Assembly: GCA_964518905.1 (NCBI GenBank)
Contig: CAZFJL010000017.1
Coordinates: 1 to 64,000 of the forward strand
From: RDYZ01 sp964518905
Lineage (GTDB): Bacteria > Cyanobacteriota > Cyanobacteriia > Cyanobacteriales > Geitlerinemataceae
DNA: 64,000 nucleotides
Direction of reading: 5' to 3'
The notes beneath the pieces were generated by a model. That model was not told the origin of the DNA and did no database searches. It saw nothing but the letters and a program-made list of their open reading frames with translations. The position numbers were made by a program, and so were the translations under genes. Each line of letters begins with the position of its first letter. Position 1 is the first letter of the stretch. Shown here piece after piece: positions 1 to 7,962 of this stretch.

Positions 1-54
1 CCGGCCTGGGAGAGGGATTTAGGGTGAGGGTCTGCCGAGTATGCGTTTGCCCTG
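1..54. repeat. Partial MITE-like element cut by the window edge
   Basis: The reverse complement of this stretch closely matches the left end of the complete element at 19487-19638: the outer motif CAGGGCAAACGCATACT, then the CCCTCACCC/AAATCCCTCTCCCA arm. Only one terminus is present, and it ends at base 54; the rest lies outside the window to the left. Nine bases after the terminus (55-63) read CCGTAAGTC, which would be one copy of a target duplication if the pattern of the other copies holds. Confidence 0.75.
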
Positions 55-225
55 CCGTAAGTCTTACGCTAAAAATCGACGCAGGCACATGCCCAAGAAT
101 CAGCGATCCACAATCAAGCCGACACCATGGTCTAACGTTGAGTGGCGAGTGTTATGTCCTCACCACTCGGGTTCAGAATCTACGTCAGGAACAATCAAGG
201 CAAGATCTATGACGACACGCCGCCC

Positions 226-576
226 CTAGCGCTCTGAATCATCACCATCGGCATCCGGAGCGAGCATGTCCGAGAACTGATGCTCCAGCTCCATTCGCTG
301 CTCCATCTGACGCAGAAAATAGCCCGTCATCATGGCCGACGCCAACATTCCCGCCATATTTTCACGATCGGTTGCAATTTGAACGTTGAAGCCTTCCGTA
401 GGTAGGACTCCGACTAACCCTTGAACATTGCGAGAAATGATGTCCTTAATGTCCGGGGTCGCAGATTTCGCAACATGAGCCAGCATTTCTGGGGATTGAT
501 GCTTCAGGTACATCAATAGTTGATTCCCAAGATCTTTGTCTGTTTGCGAAGCGAAAAAATCAGGATCGAAAACCAT
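226..576 (-). CDS. DUF760-family conserved cyanobacterial protein
   Basis: A protein of 116 residues resembling the DUF760 family shared by cyanobacteria and chloroplasts. The recognisable core is a 'NQLLMYLKHQSPE' segment, 'IISRNVQGLVGVLP', 'FNVQIATDREN' and 'LASAMMTGYFLRQMEQRMELE'. No catalytic motif is known for this family and its function is unestablished. The frame stays open a further 39 codons upstream, but I place the start at the ATG preceding VFDPDFF because homologues I remember begin there and an AAAGAG lies just upstream. The tail is acidic (DADGDDSER). There is no signal peptide or membrane segment, so it should be cytosolic. Confidence 0.7.
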   Translation of the reverse strand: MVFDPDFFASQTDKDLGNQLLMYLKHQSPEMLAHVAKSATPDIKDIISRNVQGLVGVLPTEGFNVQIATDRENMAGMLASAMMTGYFLRQMEQRMELEHQFSDMLAPDADGDDSER

Positions 577-1030
577 AAACTCTTTAACGTTGAGCGACTT
601 CTGTACGCACGTTGTTTTCTTTCCTTGACTAGTGTAGTACATCGCACGTGAGCTGCCTTCCCTTTTTGTGTGACCATCTTCGCCAACTTGCAAGTGCCAG
701 AGAAGTTCCCGGCAATCGATGCGTTCGGGATCTGCAACTACGGAGGCACAGGGGTCAACATCTCCGTAATTTTTCGTATTTCATGGGCGAAACCGACGAC
801 GACACTTTACGTAGGACATGCGATCGGGTCACACCAACTTGCGGTTTAAGCTTAGAGACGACAGACACTCTTTTGATAAAATCAGTAGTTACACTAGATT
901 CTAGACTGCGTGAATTTATTGGTTTTTCTTAGAATTGCTTCCTGAATTCCAGAGTTTATACCTGAAGGATAGCAACAGACAACACAAACATCCGTTAGAT
1001 TCCGTCGGAGTTCGATCTGTACGGGCTGCT
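577..1030. other. Intergenic stretch without a supported gene
   Basis: It holds the upstream region of the DUF760 gene, which reads leftwards. Short open frames here have no family resemblance and no ribosome-binding site. From about 850 the sequence is AT-rich, which would suit promoters. I see no hairpin terminator or RNA gene. Confidence 0.4.
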
Positions 1031-1492
1031 ATGGCAGGCGTTCTCTCCTGTTTAGGACACACCGATTTGTATGTAACGGAAGTTGAGTCTAGACAGTTTT
1101 TGTTGATCGTGATGAGGTCGATTGTGAAACGTTTAAATTATTCATCGAGATGGTATACCGATACAAAAAGTTGGCAAGGTGGAAATGTAGGCTCCCTCTC
1201 CACTTTCATCAAGGATGACGGTCATTTTCCCTATGGTTTTTTCTGCGGGTTAGTCGGCATGATTGGTCTTTGTCTGCTGAGTTGGACGATGTATGCCAAA
1301 CATCAACAGGCTCTCGCAGTGACCGATTGCATTGAGACTGAAGTCCAGCCCGAAATCTCAGAAGCTAGTTCACAGGAAGCGTTTGATGGCGTTGAGGTAC
1401 AAACTCAAGTGACGCCGGAGGAGCAGTTGGATCGAGCCAGTAACATTTGCGAGCTGAAATGCATTCGGGGTGACTTGTCCGGCTGTCGATAG
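1031..1492 (+). CDS. Hypothetical single-pass membrane protein (uncertain)
   Basis: I do not recognise this frame. It has one clear hydrophobic segment (GFFCGLVGMIGLCLLSW, around residues 70-90 from this start), followed by an acidic, Glu/Val-rich tail (TEVQPEISEASSQEAFDGVEVQ) ending in CELKCIRGDLSGCR. The open frame extends back to a TTG at 935, and another ATG lies at 1112, so the start is uncertain; none has a convincing Shine-Dalgarno sequence. Base composition is less GC-rich than the oxidoreductase gene next door. It may be a real lineage-specific membrane protein or a fortuitous frame. Confidence 0.35.
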   Translation: MAGVLSCLGHTDLYVTEVESRQFLLIVMRSIVKRLNYSSRWYTDTKSWQGGNVGSLSTFIKDDGHFPYGFFCGLVGMIGLCLLSWTMYAKHQQALAVTDCIETEVQPEISEASSQEAFDGVEVQTQVTPEEQLDRASNICELKCIRGDLSGCR

Positions 1493-1515
1493 AGATGAAG
1501 TGCGCGGGAGTCCTC

Positions 1516-2610
1516 TTAGTCAGCTAGCAGACTGAGTGGACTGCTGTCGGTTTCGTGATCAAATTCGTCAAACCGATCGAGTTTCCATTCCGTTGTCATT
1601 GTGGAGTTGTGACTGGCGATCGCCAGCTTTTCGATCGAGCTGGCTAATCGAAGCGCTTCGAGGGCTTGCTTGCCGCCAACTGACGGTGGCTCGCTGCCCC
1701 GAATGCATTGGATAAAGTGTTCAAGCTCGGCGTGAAGTGGTTCGATGTTGGTCGTGTGAACTTTTTCGATCAGTCCGTCCTGACGGTAGAGGACTTGACC
1801 ATGTTCGGTGGTGTAGTTGGCGGTGGTTTGGCGGTGGATCAGGATGTCGTGGTTGAGGAAGTCGGCTTCGGTCAGGGAGTTGCGGCAGTGGGCGATCAGG
1901 GTGCGACGCTTTTGGTGGGTGATTTTGCTGGCGGTGAGGGTGGCGATCGCGCCGTTGGCAAAGCCGAGGGTGGCGGTCACGTAGTCGAGATGGGACGAGT
2001 TTGGAGCGCGGCTACCGCTGGCGGTGAGGCGAACAATCGGCTCGGGATTGAGATCGAGAATGAGGTCAATGTCGTGGATCATCAGATCGAGCACAACGGA
2101 AACATCATTGGCGCGATCGGAGTAGGGACTGAGCCGATGAGCTTCGAGAGCGACGATATCCTCGGTGGCGAGAACTTTGCTCAGTTCTTGAAAGGCTGGA
2201 TTAAAGCGTTCGATGTGGCCAACTTGGAGAATGCATTGCGCTTCAGCGGCGGCATGGACTAAAGATTCTGCTTCGTGAATACTGGCCGCGATCGGCTTTT
2301 CGATCAGCACATGCACCCCGGCAGCAAAGCAGGCCAACCCGACCGGATGATGCAGCAGCGTCGGGACTGCAATGCAGACGGCATCAACGAGGGGCAGCAG
2401 ATCGCGATAGTCGTCAAAAAAGCGAATGCGATAGCGATCGGCGATGCTTTGTCCGCGATCGACGCTGGTATCGGCCACGCCGACAAGCTGGACATCTTTC
2501 AGAAGGCTCAACACCCGCGTATGGTGTTGTCCCATATTGCCGACGCCAATGACGCCCACCTTGATGGGAGTGGGTGACGATGGGGGGACGGTGGGGGGGG
2601 TTAGACTCAC
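1516..2610 (-). CDS. Gfo/Idh/MocA family NAD(P)-dependent oxidoreductase
   Basis: A 364-residue protein with an N-terminal Rossmann fold (VGVIGVGNMGQHH, residues about 18-30), the EKPI motif whose Lys is a family active-site residue, and HDIDLILDLN in the C-terminal catalytic/sugar-binding domain. These are hallmarks of Gfo/Idh/MocA dehydrogenases, which oxidise or reduce sugars, inositols or related alcohols with bound NAD(P). The sequence looks closer to the UDP-sugar and uncharacterised branch than to biliverdin reductase, but the substrate cannot be told. The first 15 residues are Pro/Ser-rich and probably disordered. The gene stands alone; downstream lies the hypothetical frame ending at 1492, facing it. 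Confidence 0.85.
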   Translation of the reverse strand: MSLTPPTVPPSSPTPIKVGVIGVGNMGQHHTRVLSLLKDVQLVGVADTSVDRGQSIADRYRIRFFDDYRDLLPLVDAVCIAVPTLLHHPVGLACFAAGVHVLIEKPIAASIHEAESLVHAAAEAQCILQVGHIERFNPAFQELSKVLATEDIVALEAHRLSPYSDRANDVSVVLDLMIHDIDLILDLNPEPIVRLTASGSRAPNSSHLDYVTATLGFANGAIATLTASKITHQKRRTLIAHCRNSLTEADFLNHDILIHRQTTANYTTEHGQVLYRQDGLIEKVHTTNIEPLHAELEHFIQCIRGSEPPSVGGKQALEALRLASSIEKLAIASHNSTMTTEWKLDRFDEFDHETDSSPLSLLAD

Positions 2611-2918
2611 GTCAACTGTGCCGATGGCGATTTTGGCTCAAGGTTTGCGTTGCTTGATCGTGCCTGTTGTATTTGCCGGGTATTCGTGTCGGTGGGTTTT
2701 ACCCGATCAGCGGTGCGGCGATCTTCTAAACGTTACAGACCATGAAGTTAGGCCGATCGTATCACAGTGTTTCCGTATGTAACGCCGTGCACTCGAAATG
2801 CCGGAGTGAGGCCAAGAGTCTGGCGGAGAATTTCCCGTTCGTGATGAATCTAGCGAATCAAGAGCAAGTTCTCAAGCGAACTTCAACACTCGTTCGCCCA
2901 CAAAAATGAAAAGTAATA
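2611..2918. other. Intergenic region between oxidoreductase and rpe terminator
   Basis: It contains the upstream region of the leftward oxidoreductase gene (near 2611-2760) and a plain spacer. Nothing in it resembles a coding sequence or an RNA gene. Confidence 0.4.
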
Positions 2919-2956
2919 GAAAAAAATAAAAAGAGGTCGATCAAAATCGACCTCTC
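2919..2956 (-). terminator. Rho-independent terminator of rpe
   Basis: A perfect 9-bp stem (AGAGGTCGA/TCGACCTCT, 2932-2940 with 2947-2955) with a 6-nt loop. Read on the minus strand it is followed by a T-rich run (2919-2931). It lies about 100 nt downstream of the rpe stop codon. Confidence 0.85.
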
Positions 2957-3055
2957 AAAGCAACGGGGACACCGTTACCAGACTCCATTTAAAGCATTCA
3001 AAATCAGTCTGTAACGCGAACCCACGACAGGATGGCCATAGTCAAGCCGTGAAGC

Positions 3056-3757
3056 TTAAACCGCTGCGAGTTCTTTCTCGACGGGGCGGGTGCTGTTGCG
3101 AATGCCTTCGATCGCTTCCGCATAATCCGGCGCGTTAAACACAGCCGAACCCGCGACGATCGCGTTCGCGCCCGCTTCGAGCACTTCCCAGGTGTTATTG
3201 ACCTTGAGGCCGCCATCGACTTCGATCCACGGATCGAGACCGCGAGCATCGCACATTTCGCGCAGTTCGCGCACTTTATCAACCGCCGAGGGGATGAAGC
3301 TTTGGCCGCCGAAACCGGGGTTAACGCTCATCAGCAACACGAGGTCGCACAGTTCAAGCACGTGCTCGATCATGCTGAGAGGCGTACCGGGGTTGAGGAC
3401 AACACCGGCTTGTTTGCCGAGTTCGCGGATTTGACCGAGGGTGCGGTGCAGGTGCGGCGAAGCATTGTGCTCAACGTGGACGGAGATGATATCCGCGCCC
3501 GCTTTGGCGAAATCTTCGACGTATTTTTCCGGCTCGACGATCATCAGGTGAACATCGAGGGGTTTGTCGGTCAGCGGACGGATCGCTTTAACGATCATCG
3601 GGCCGATCGTGATATTCGGAACGAAGCGACCGTCCATCACGTCAACGTGAATCCAGTCCGCGCCTGCTTTATCAACGGCCTGAATTTCTTCACCGAGTCG
3701 GCTAAAGTCTGCCGACAAAATGGATGGGGAAATAACCGTTTTTTTAGTGCTTGCCAT
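3056..3757 (-). CDS. rpe: Ribulose-phosphate 3-epimerase
   Basis: A 233-residue TIM-barrel enzyme that interconverts ribulose-5-phosphate and xylulose-5-phosphate in the Calvin cycle and the pentose-phosphate pathway. Family signatures are all present: SPSILSADFSRLGEE near the N-terminus, HVDVMDGRFVPNITIGP (metal and catalytic Asp), HLMIVEPEKYV, SVHVEH, NPGFGGQSF (phosphate loop) and VDGGL. The start is the ATG before ASTKKTV, preceded by a good GGAGAGG site; upstream codons in the same frame have no family match. The length is typical. The gene is monocistronic, with its own terminator downstream and a 450-nt divergent spacer to the S8-like gene upstream. Confidence 0.96.
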   Translation of the reverse strand: MASTKKTVISPSILSADFSRLGEEIQAVDKAGADWIHVDVMDGRFVPNITIGPMIVKAIRPLTDKPLDVHLMIVEPEKYVEDFAKAGADIISVHVEHNASPHLHRTLGQIRELGKQAGVVLNPGTPLSMIEHVLELCDLVLLMSVNPGFGGQSFIPSAVDKVRELREMCDARGLDPWIEVDGGLKVNNTWEVLEAGANAIVAGSAVFNAPDYAEAIEGIRNSTRPVEKELAAV

Positions 3758-4207
3758 ATCGCTGCCTCTCCTTACGTCTTTGTTAATTTCGCTACAGTTT
3801 CGTTTATAAAAGTTTATCAAACCCTGGCTGTCAAGGGGCATGATGAACGAATTTTTTATGGGTCTTGGCGGATATAGACCAATAACCGACGTAACTCGCG
3901 TCAATTTACGACTGATTTTGACTGTTTGGGTCGGAAAATTGCGATGTCAAGCGATCAAACTCTTACTGATTATTCAGCAAATTGGCTGGACAATGCTTGA
4001 CCGGTTGGGTTGCAAACACAGCCGATCGAGACCCAAATAGCCCTCAAATCTGACTGTTTTGAAGGGTTCTCGCTAAGATTGCGGTAGCGCTATGATCGTC
4101 GGAATGATCAAAACGCGATCGCGAGTTCGATCCCGAACCGCAATCATGGATCGCGATCGCGTCCTCCTGCTTTGACGATTTGTTTCACCCCTCACGCTCT
4201 GATTTTT
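3758..4207. other. Divergent promoter region between rpe and the S8-like gene
   Basis: A 450-nt spacer between two divergently read genes. The rpe-proximal part is AT-rich and the peptidase-proximal part is dense in GCGATCGC-like octamers. I see no family-specific operator and no RNA gene. Confidence 0.4.
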
Positions 4208-5851
4208 ATGTCATCACTCGATCGTCATCTTTTGCGTCCCCTGACATTGGCTGTCCTGAGTACGATCGCCTGTCTCGTCGCCGGGGAATCGCGTAGTGCG
4301 GCCTCCTCCGTCTCGATCGAGGCCGATGGCATTAACGCAGCTCGTCTCCATGAGGAATACAACCTAATCGGACGCAAAATTGGCATCGGCCAAGTCGAAA
4401 TCGGACGACCGGCAGTGTTTGGCCTCGATAAAATCCCCGCCGATCAGGAAACGAACCCAGCGGGCGTCTTTATCGGCGAAACGCGAGCCGGATCAGACAT
4501 GGCGCTCGATGGCCATGCCCAGGGTGTCGCGAGCGTGATGGTCAGCGGTCTGAAGGAACGGATCGGGGTTGCACCGGGGGCGCAGCTCTATTCGGCGGGG
4601 GCGGTGTTTGAGTCTGGAGCGAGCCGTCAAGCGCGGGAATGTTTGGCGGCGCAGACCGTGGCGCAGCAAAACAGCGACGATGTGCGATCGATCAATTTCA
4701 GCTTTGGCGAACCGCTAACCCTCGACCCCCGACGGCGCGAGGCGGTACTCGACGGGAATGCGCTGCTAACGCTGTGTATTGACTGGTCAGCCAACGCCCA
4801 TAACGTGCTGTACGTGATTGCGGGTAACCAGGGCTATGGCGGGATCTCCATCCCGACGGATCAGTTTAACGGCATGACGATCGCCTCAAGTCGTCCGGTG
4901 GAGGGGGTCTATAACCGCATGGATATGTCCAGTCTGGGGGGTGCGTTTGATGGAGCCTTTAGCGGGTTAACGGGTCTGGAAACCAATACCGGCGGGCGGC
5001 GCTTGATTAGCCTGTTGGCGCCAGGGCGTGATGTGTCGCTGGTGAGTGCGGCGGGTCGTGTGTATGAAAGCACCGGTACGAGTTTTGCGGCTCCCCATGT
5101 GACGGCGACGGTGGCGCTATTGCAGGAATACGGCGATCGGCAGATTGCGGCGGGTCGCTGGAGTATCGATGCGCGTCGTCATGAGGTGATGCGAGCCGTG
5201 TTGCTGAATTCAGCGGATAAGCTGGCCGATCGCGGCGATGGCCTGACGCTAGGCATGACCCGCGATGTGAAAGATAAATGGGGACAGGTCTGGACTCAAT
5301 CCAGCGCCTACCGCGATCGGTCAATCCCACTGCAAGACGACATCGGCGCTGGACACCTCAACGCCTATCGTGCCTATCAACAATTTGCGGCGGGTTCTAG
5401 CGCTGCCGGGGCTGACGCCGGGGCGATCGGTTGGGATTACGGCACGTTAGGACGATCGCAGGTTGATCGCGATACCGTATCGACCAGCGTCGAAACCGTC
5501 AAAGACTACCCGATCGCCGACGCCCTAGAGGCGGGCAGCTTCTTCTCCGCAACCCTCACCTGGACGCGCCCGGTCGATCTCAACGACACCAACGGCAACG
5601 GCGTCTTTGATGAAGGTGAAGACTTTACCGGCCATGATCTTGATGACCTGGATTTATATCTTTTGCCGATCGAGAGCGATCGGCTCGAAGATGCTGTCTG
5701 GTCGTCCGAAAGCAAAATCGATAGCGTCGAGCATATTTTTCGATCAATCCCCAGCACCGGGCGCTATAAGCTGCGGGTTGTCCTCGCCCAGCGATCGAAC
5801 GCCAAAGCCCCGACCTACGCCCTGGCCTGGTGGGGTATGGCCGCAGATTAA
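4208..5851 (+). CDS. Secreted S8 (subtilisin-like) protease homologue with Glu at the Asp position
   Basis: A 547-residue protein with a signal peptide (RHLLRPLTLAVLSTIACLVA), then a subtilase-like domain. The Ser motif GTSFAAPH (Ser292), the His motif DGHAQGVA (His103) and the oxyanion Asn in VIAGNQG (Asn207) are present. Where subtilisins have VxIIDTG, this protein reads GIGQVEIGRP, with Glu64 in place of the catalytic Asp. The C-terminal part carries DTNGNGVFDEGED, a calcium-loop-like motif, and DLDDLDLYLL, typical of a bacterial pre-peptidase C-terminal beta domain. An upstream ATG at 4172 would add 12 residues ahead of the signal peptide; I prefer 4208. It stands alone, with a hairpin downstream. 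It is probably exported; activity with Glu is unproven. Confidence 0.8.
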   Translation: MSSLDRHLLRPLTLAVLSTIACLVAGESRSAASSVSIEADGINAARLHEEYNLIGRKIGIGQVEIGRPAVFGLDKIPADQETNPAGVFIGETRAGSDMALDGHAQGVASVMVSGLKERIGVAPGAQLYSAGAVFESGASRQARECLAAQTVAQQNSDDVRSINFSFGEPLTLDPRRREAVLDGNALLTLCIDWSANAHNVLYVIAGNQGYGGISIPTDQFNGMTIASSRPVEGVYNRMDMSSLGGAFDGAFSGLTGLETNTGGRRLISLLAPGRDVSLVSAAGRVYESTGTSFAAPHVTATVALLQEYGDRQIAAGRWSIDARRHEVMRAVLLNSADKLADRGDGLTLGMTRDVKDKWGQVWTQSSAYRDRSIPLQDDIGAGHLNAYRAYQQFAAGSSAAGADAGAIGWDYGTLGRSQVDRDTVSTSVETVKDYPIADALEAGSFFSATLTWTRPVDLNDTNGNGVFDEGEDFTGHDLDDLDLYLLPIESDRLEDAVWSSESKIDSVEHIFRSIPSTGRYKLRVVLAQRSNAKAPTYALAWWGMAAD

Positions 5852-6289
5852 TCCAGGACTTCAGGACATCAAAAACAGGCCAAATAGATCTCAACCTTCC
5901 ATGAGATATCACAGGTTGTAGGGCTAAGAGAAGAACTGCAATTAGAGATCTCTGGAGAAATTGAGCTAAATTCTTCTTAGGTGAGCACCGTACAGCATTT
6001 CAGGTGCTCGTTTCTTTGCGATCGATTGGCCAATTGGCCGGAAACCATATCGGAAGAGATTATGAAGCATCACCAAAAAACATTATTCTCAATTCAGGAT
6101 ATTCGGCTCTAGAATGTTCGATCTGTTGAAAATGTCCAAAGACATGCCGACCGAATGCAATTTGAGCCGCTGTAGCTCAAATGGCTCGATGGCTTGCTCC
6201 CACTGTCTATCGCGATCGCGCCAATGATCGCCCGCTTGCCCAATCTTTAGAACTGCGAGAGCATTCAGCTTTCGTAAGCTGCCTCCTTC
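5852..6289. other. Intergenic region downstream of the S8-like gene
   Basis: It contains the hairpin at 5983-6009 and about 270 nt of upstream sequence for the cyclase gene. No gene or RNA family is recognisable in it. Confidence 0.4.
5983..6018 (+). terminator. Possible terminator after the S8-like gene
   Basis: A 7-bp stem GAGCACC/GGTGCTC with a 13-nt loop is followed by GTTTCTTT. The stem is short and the T-run imperfect, so this is only a plausible terminator, about 130 nt past the stop codon. Confidence 0.4.
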
Positions 6290-7903
6290 ATGACGAATTC
6301 CGCCAATTCCTCAGAACACGTCACCCATTCCGGGGAAGAAGCAGCGCCCAAGGTATCTTCAGAGCAACCTATCGAACCGAATGTCACGAAAGCAGCATCA
6401 GGGATAGATCCTGCCACCTTGCCAAAAGCGCGTTTGTTGTTGGTCGATGATAATCCTGACAACCTGCGCCTGCTATCGCGGATGCTCACGCGCAAACAGT
6501 ATGCGACCGATCTCGCCTCTAGCGGTCGCGAGGCGTTATCGATCGCTCGATCGATAACACCCGACCTCATCCTGCTCGACATCACCATGCCGGACATGGA
6601 TGGCTATGAAGTGTGCCAGCGCCTCAAGGTGAATCCCAGCACGCGGGAAATCCCCGTAATTTTTATCAGCGCCTTAAGTGAGGTGATGGATAAAGTGCGG
6701 GCGTTTGGTGCGGGTGGTGTCGATTACATCACCAAGCCGTTTCAGTTTGCCGAAGTGCTCGCGCGGCTCGAAAATCACCTCACATTGCAACGGCTCCAGA
6801 AGCAGCTTGCGGCTCAAAATGAACGCCTCCAGGCGGAAGTGCAAGAACGGCAGCGAGCGGAGCAAGCGCTACAGGAAAAGGAAGAATATTTACGCCTGAT
6901 CCTGAATAACATTCCACAGCAGGTGTTTTGGAAGGATACGAACCTGATCTTTCGTGGCTGCAATCAAAACTGGGCAGCGGCGACGCAACTGAAACATCCG
7001 GAAGAGGTGGTCGGTAAAACAAACTACGATTTATTTTCGCCGCGCAGTGTGGCGGACACCTTTGAAGCTCAGGATCGAGCCATTGTTGAGAACGATCGCC
7101 TGGTTCATATGGTGGTCAAGAAGCAGCGTACGGCGGGTAAACCGGGTAAGCGCATGTGGCTCGACATGAAAAAGTTGCCGATTCACGATGAGGAGGGTCA
7201 GGTAATTGGGATTCTCGGGGTGTTTGAGGATATTACGGAGCGCAAAATTGCTGAACACGCACTCCAAACGGAGAAGCAGCGCACCGAGCAGTTATTGCTC
7301 AATATTTTGCCGCAGGCGATCGTCGATCGCCTGAAAACAATGAACGGCTCGATCGCCGATCGGTTCGACGAAGCAACGGTGTTATTTGCCGATATTGTCG
7401 GATTTACGGGCATGTCGGCTCAAATCCCGCCAACGCAGGTGGTGAGTATGCTCAACGAAATTTTTTCGACCTTTGATCGTCTCGCCGAACTTCACAAACT
7501 CGAAAAAATCAAGACGATCGGCGATGCCTATATGGTCGCGGGGGGGATTCCGCTCGCCTGTACGGATCACGCGGAAGCGGTGGCGAATATGGCGATTGAT
7601 ATGCTCGCACAACTCGATGAAATGCGCGAACACATTGGTCTGCCGCTGCAAATTCGGATTGGCATCAATACCGGGCCGGTGGTGGCGGGTGTGATTGGTG
7701 TCAAGAAGTTTATCTATGACCTGTGGGGCGATACGGTCAACGTTGCCAGCCGGATGGAATCGACGGGCGAACCGAATCGGATTCAGGTGACCGATGCGCT
7801 TTATCAGCGGTTACGGGATCGGTTTGAGTTTGAGCCACGCGGGCTGATCCAGGTGAAGGGCAAGGGAGCGATGCAGTCTTACTGGCTATTGCGATCGAAA
7901 TAA
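6290..7903 (+). CDS. Response regulator receiver-PAS-class III adenylate cyclase
   Basis: A 537-residue protein with three modules. Residues 47-165 form a CheY-like receiver (Asp53/Asp54, phospho-acceptor Asp97 in LILLDITMPDMDG, Lys149 in ITKPF). A coiled coil (165-200) leads into a PAS domain (200-320, ending in FEDITERK). A class III cyclase domain follows (360-535): metal Asp368 (FADIVGFT) and Asp412 (KTIGDAYMVAGG), purine-contacting Lys in EKIKTIGD with Asp477 (YDLWGD), and transition-state Asn484/Arg488 in NVASRM. This residue set specifies ATP, so the product should be cAMP. Similar receiver-linked cyclases occur in cyanobacteria. It converges on the histidine kinase 59 nt away, a likely partner. 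It has no membrane segment. Confidence 0.92.
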   Translation: MTNSANSSEHVTHSGEEAAPKVSSEQPIEPNVTKAASGIDPATLPKARLLLVDDNPDNLRLLSRMLTRKQYATDLASSGREALSIARSITPDLILLDITMPDMDGYEVCQRLKVNPSTREIPVIFISALSEVMDKVRAFGAGGVDYITKPFQFAEVLARLENHLTLQRLQKQLAAQNERLQAEVQERQRAEQALQEKEEYLRLILNNIPQQVFWKDTNLIFRGCNQNWAAATQLKHPEEVVGKTNYDLFSPRSVADTFEAQDRAIVENDRLVHMVVKKQRTAGKPGKRMWLDMKKLPIHDEEGQVIGILGVFEDITERKIAEHALQTEKQRTEQLLLNILPQAIVDRLKTMNGSIADRFDEATVLFADIVGFTGMSAQIPPTQVVSMLNEIFSTFDRLAELHKLEKIKTIGDAYMVAGGIPLACTDHAEAVANMAIDMLAQLDEMREHIGLPLQIRIGINTGPVVAGVIGVKKFIYDLWGDTVNVASRMESTGEPNRIQVTDALYQRLRDRFEFEPRGLIQVKGKGAMQSYWLLRSK

Positions 7904-7962
7904 TCAAGGCAACGATCGTCGGTTGACGAGATCTGTCGTTCAAGCGCAATCAACCGATTGGG

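Noticed and set aside
648..932. A 94-residue plus-strand frame opposite the DUF760 upstream region
   Set aside because: No family resemblance, no ribosome site, and it overlaps the likely promoter of the DUF760 gene.
1708..2262. A 184-residue Gly/Val-rich frame on the strand opposite the oxidoreductase
   Set aside because: It is a mirror of the GC-rich coding strand of a clear oxidoreductase gene. Several other long antisense frames (3302-3877, 18720-19553, 58601-59284, 45668-46339) were rejected for the same reason.
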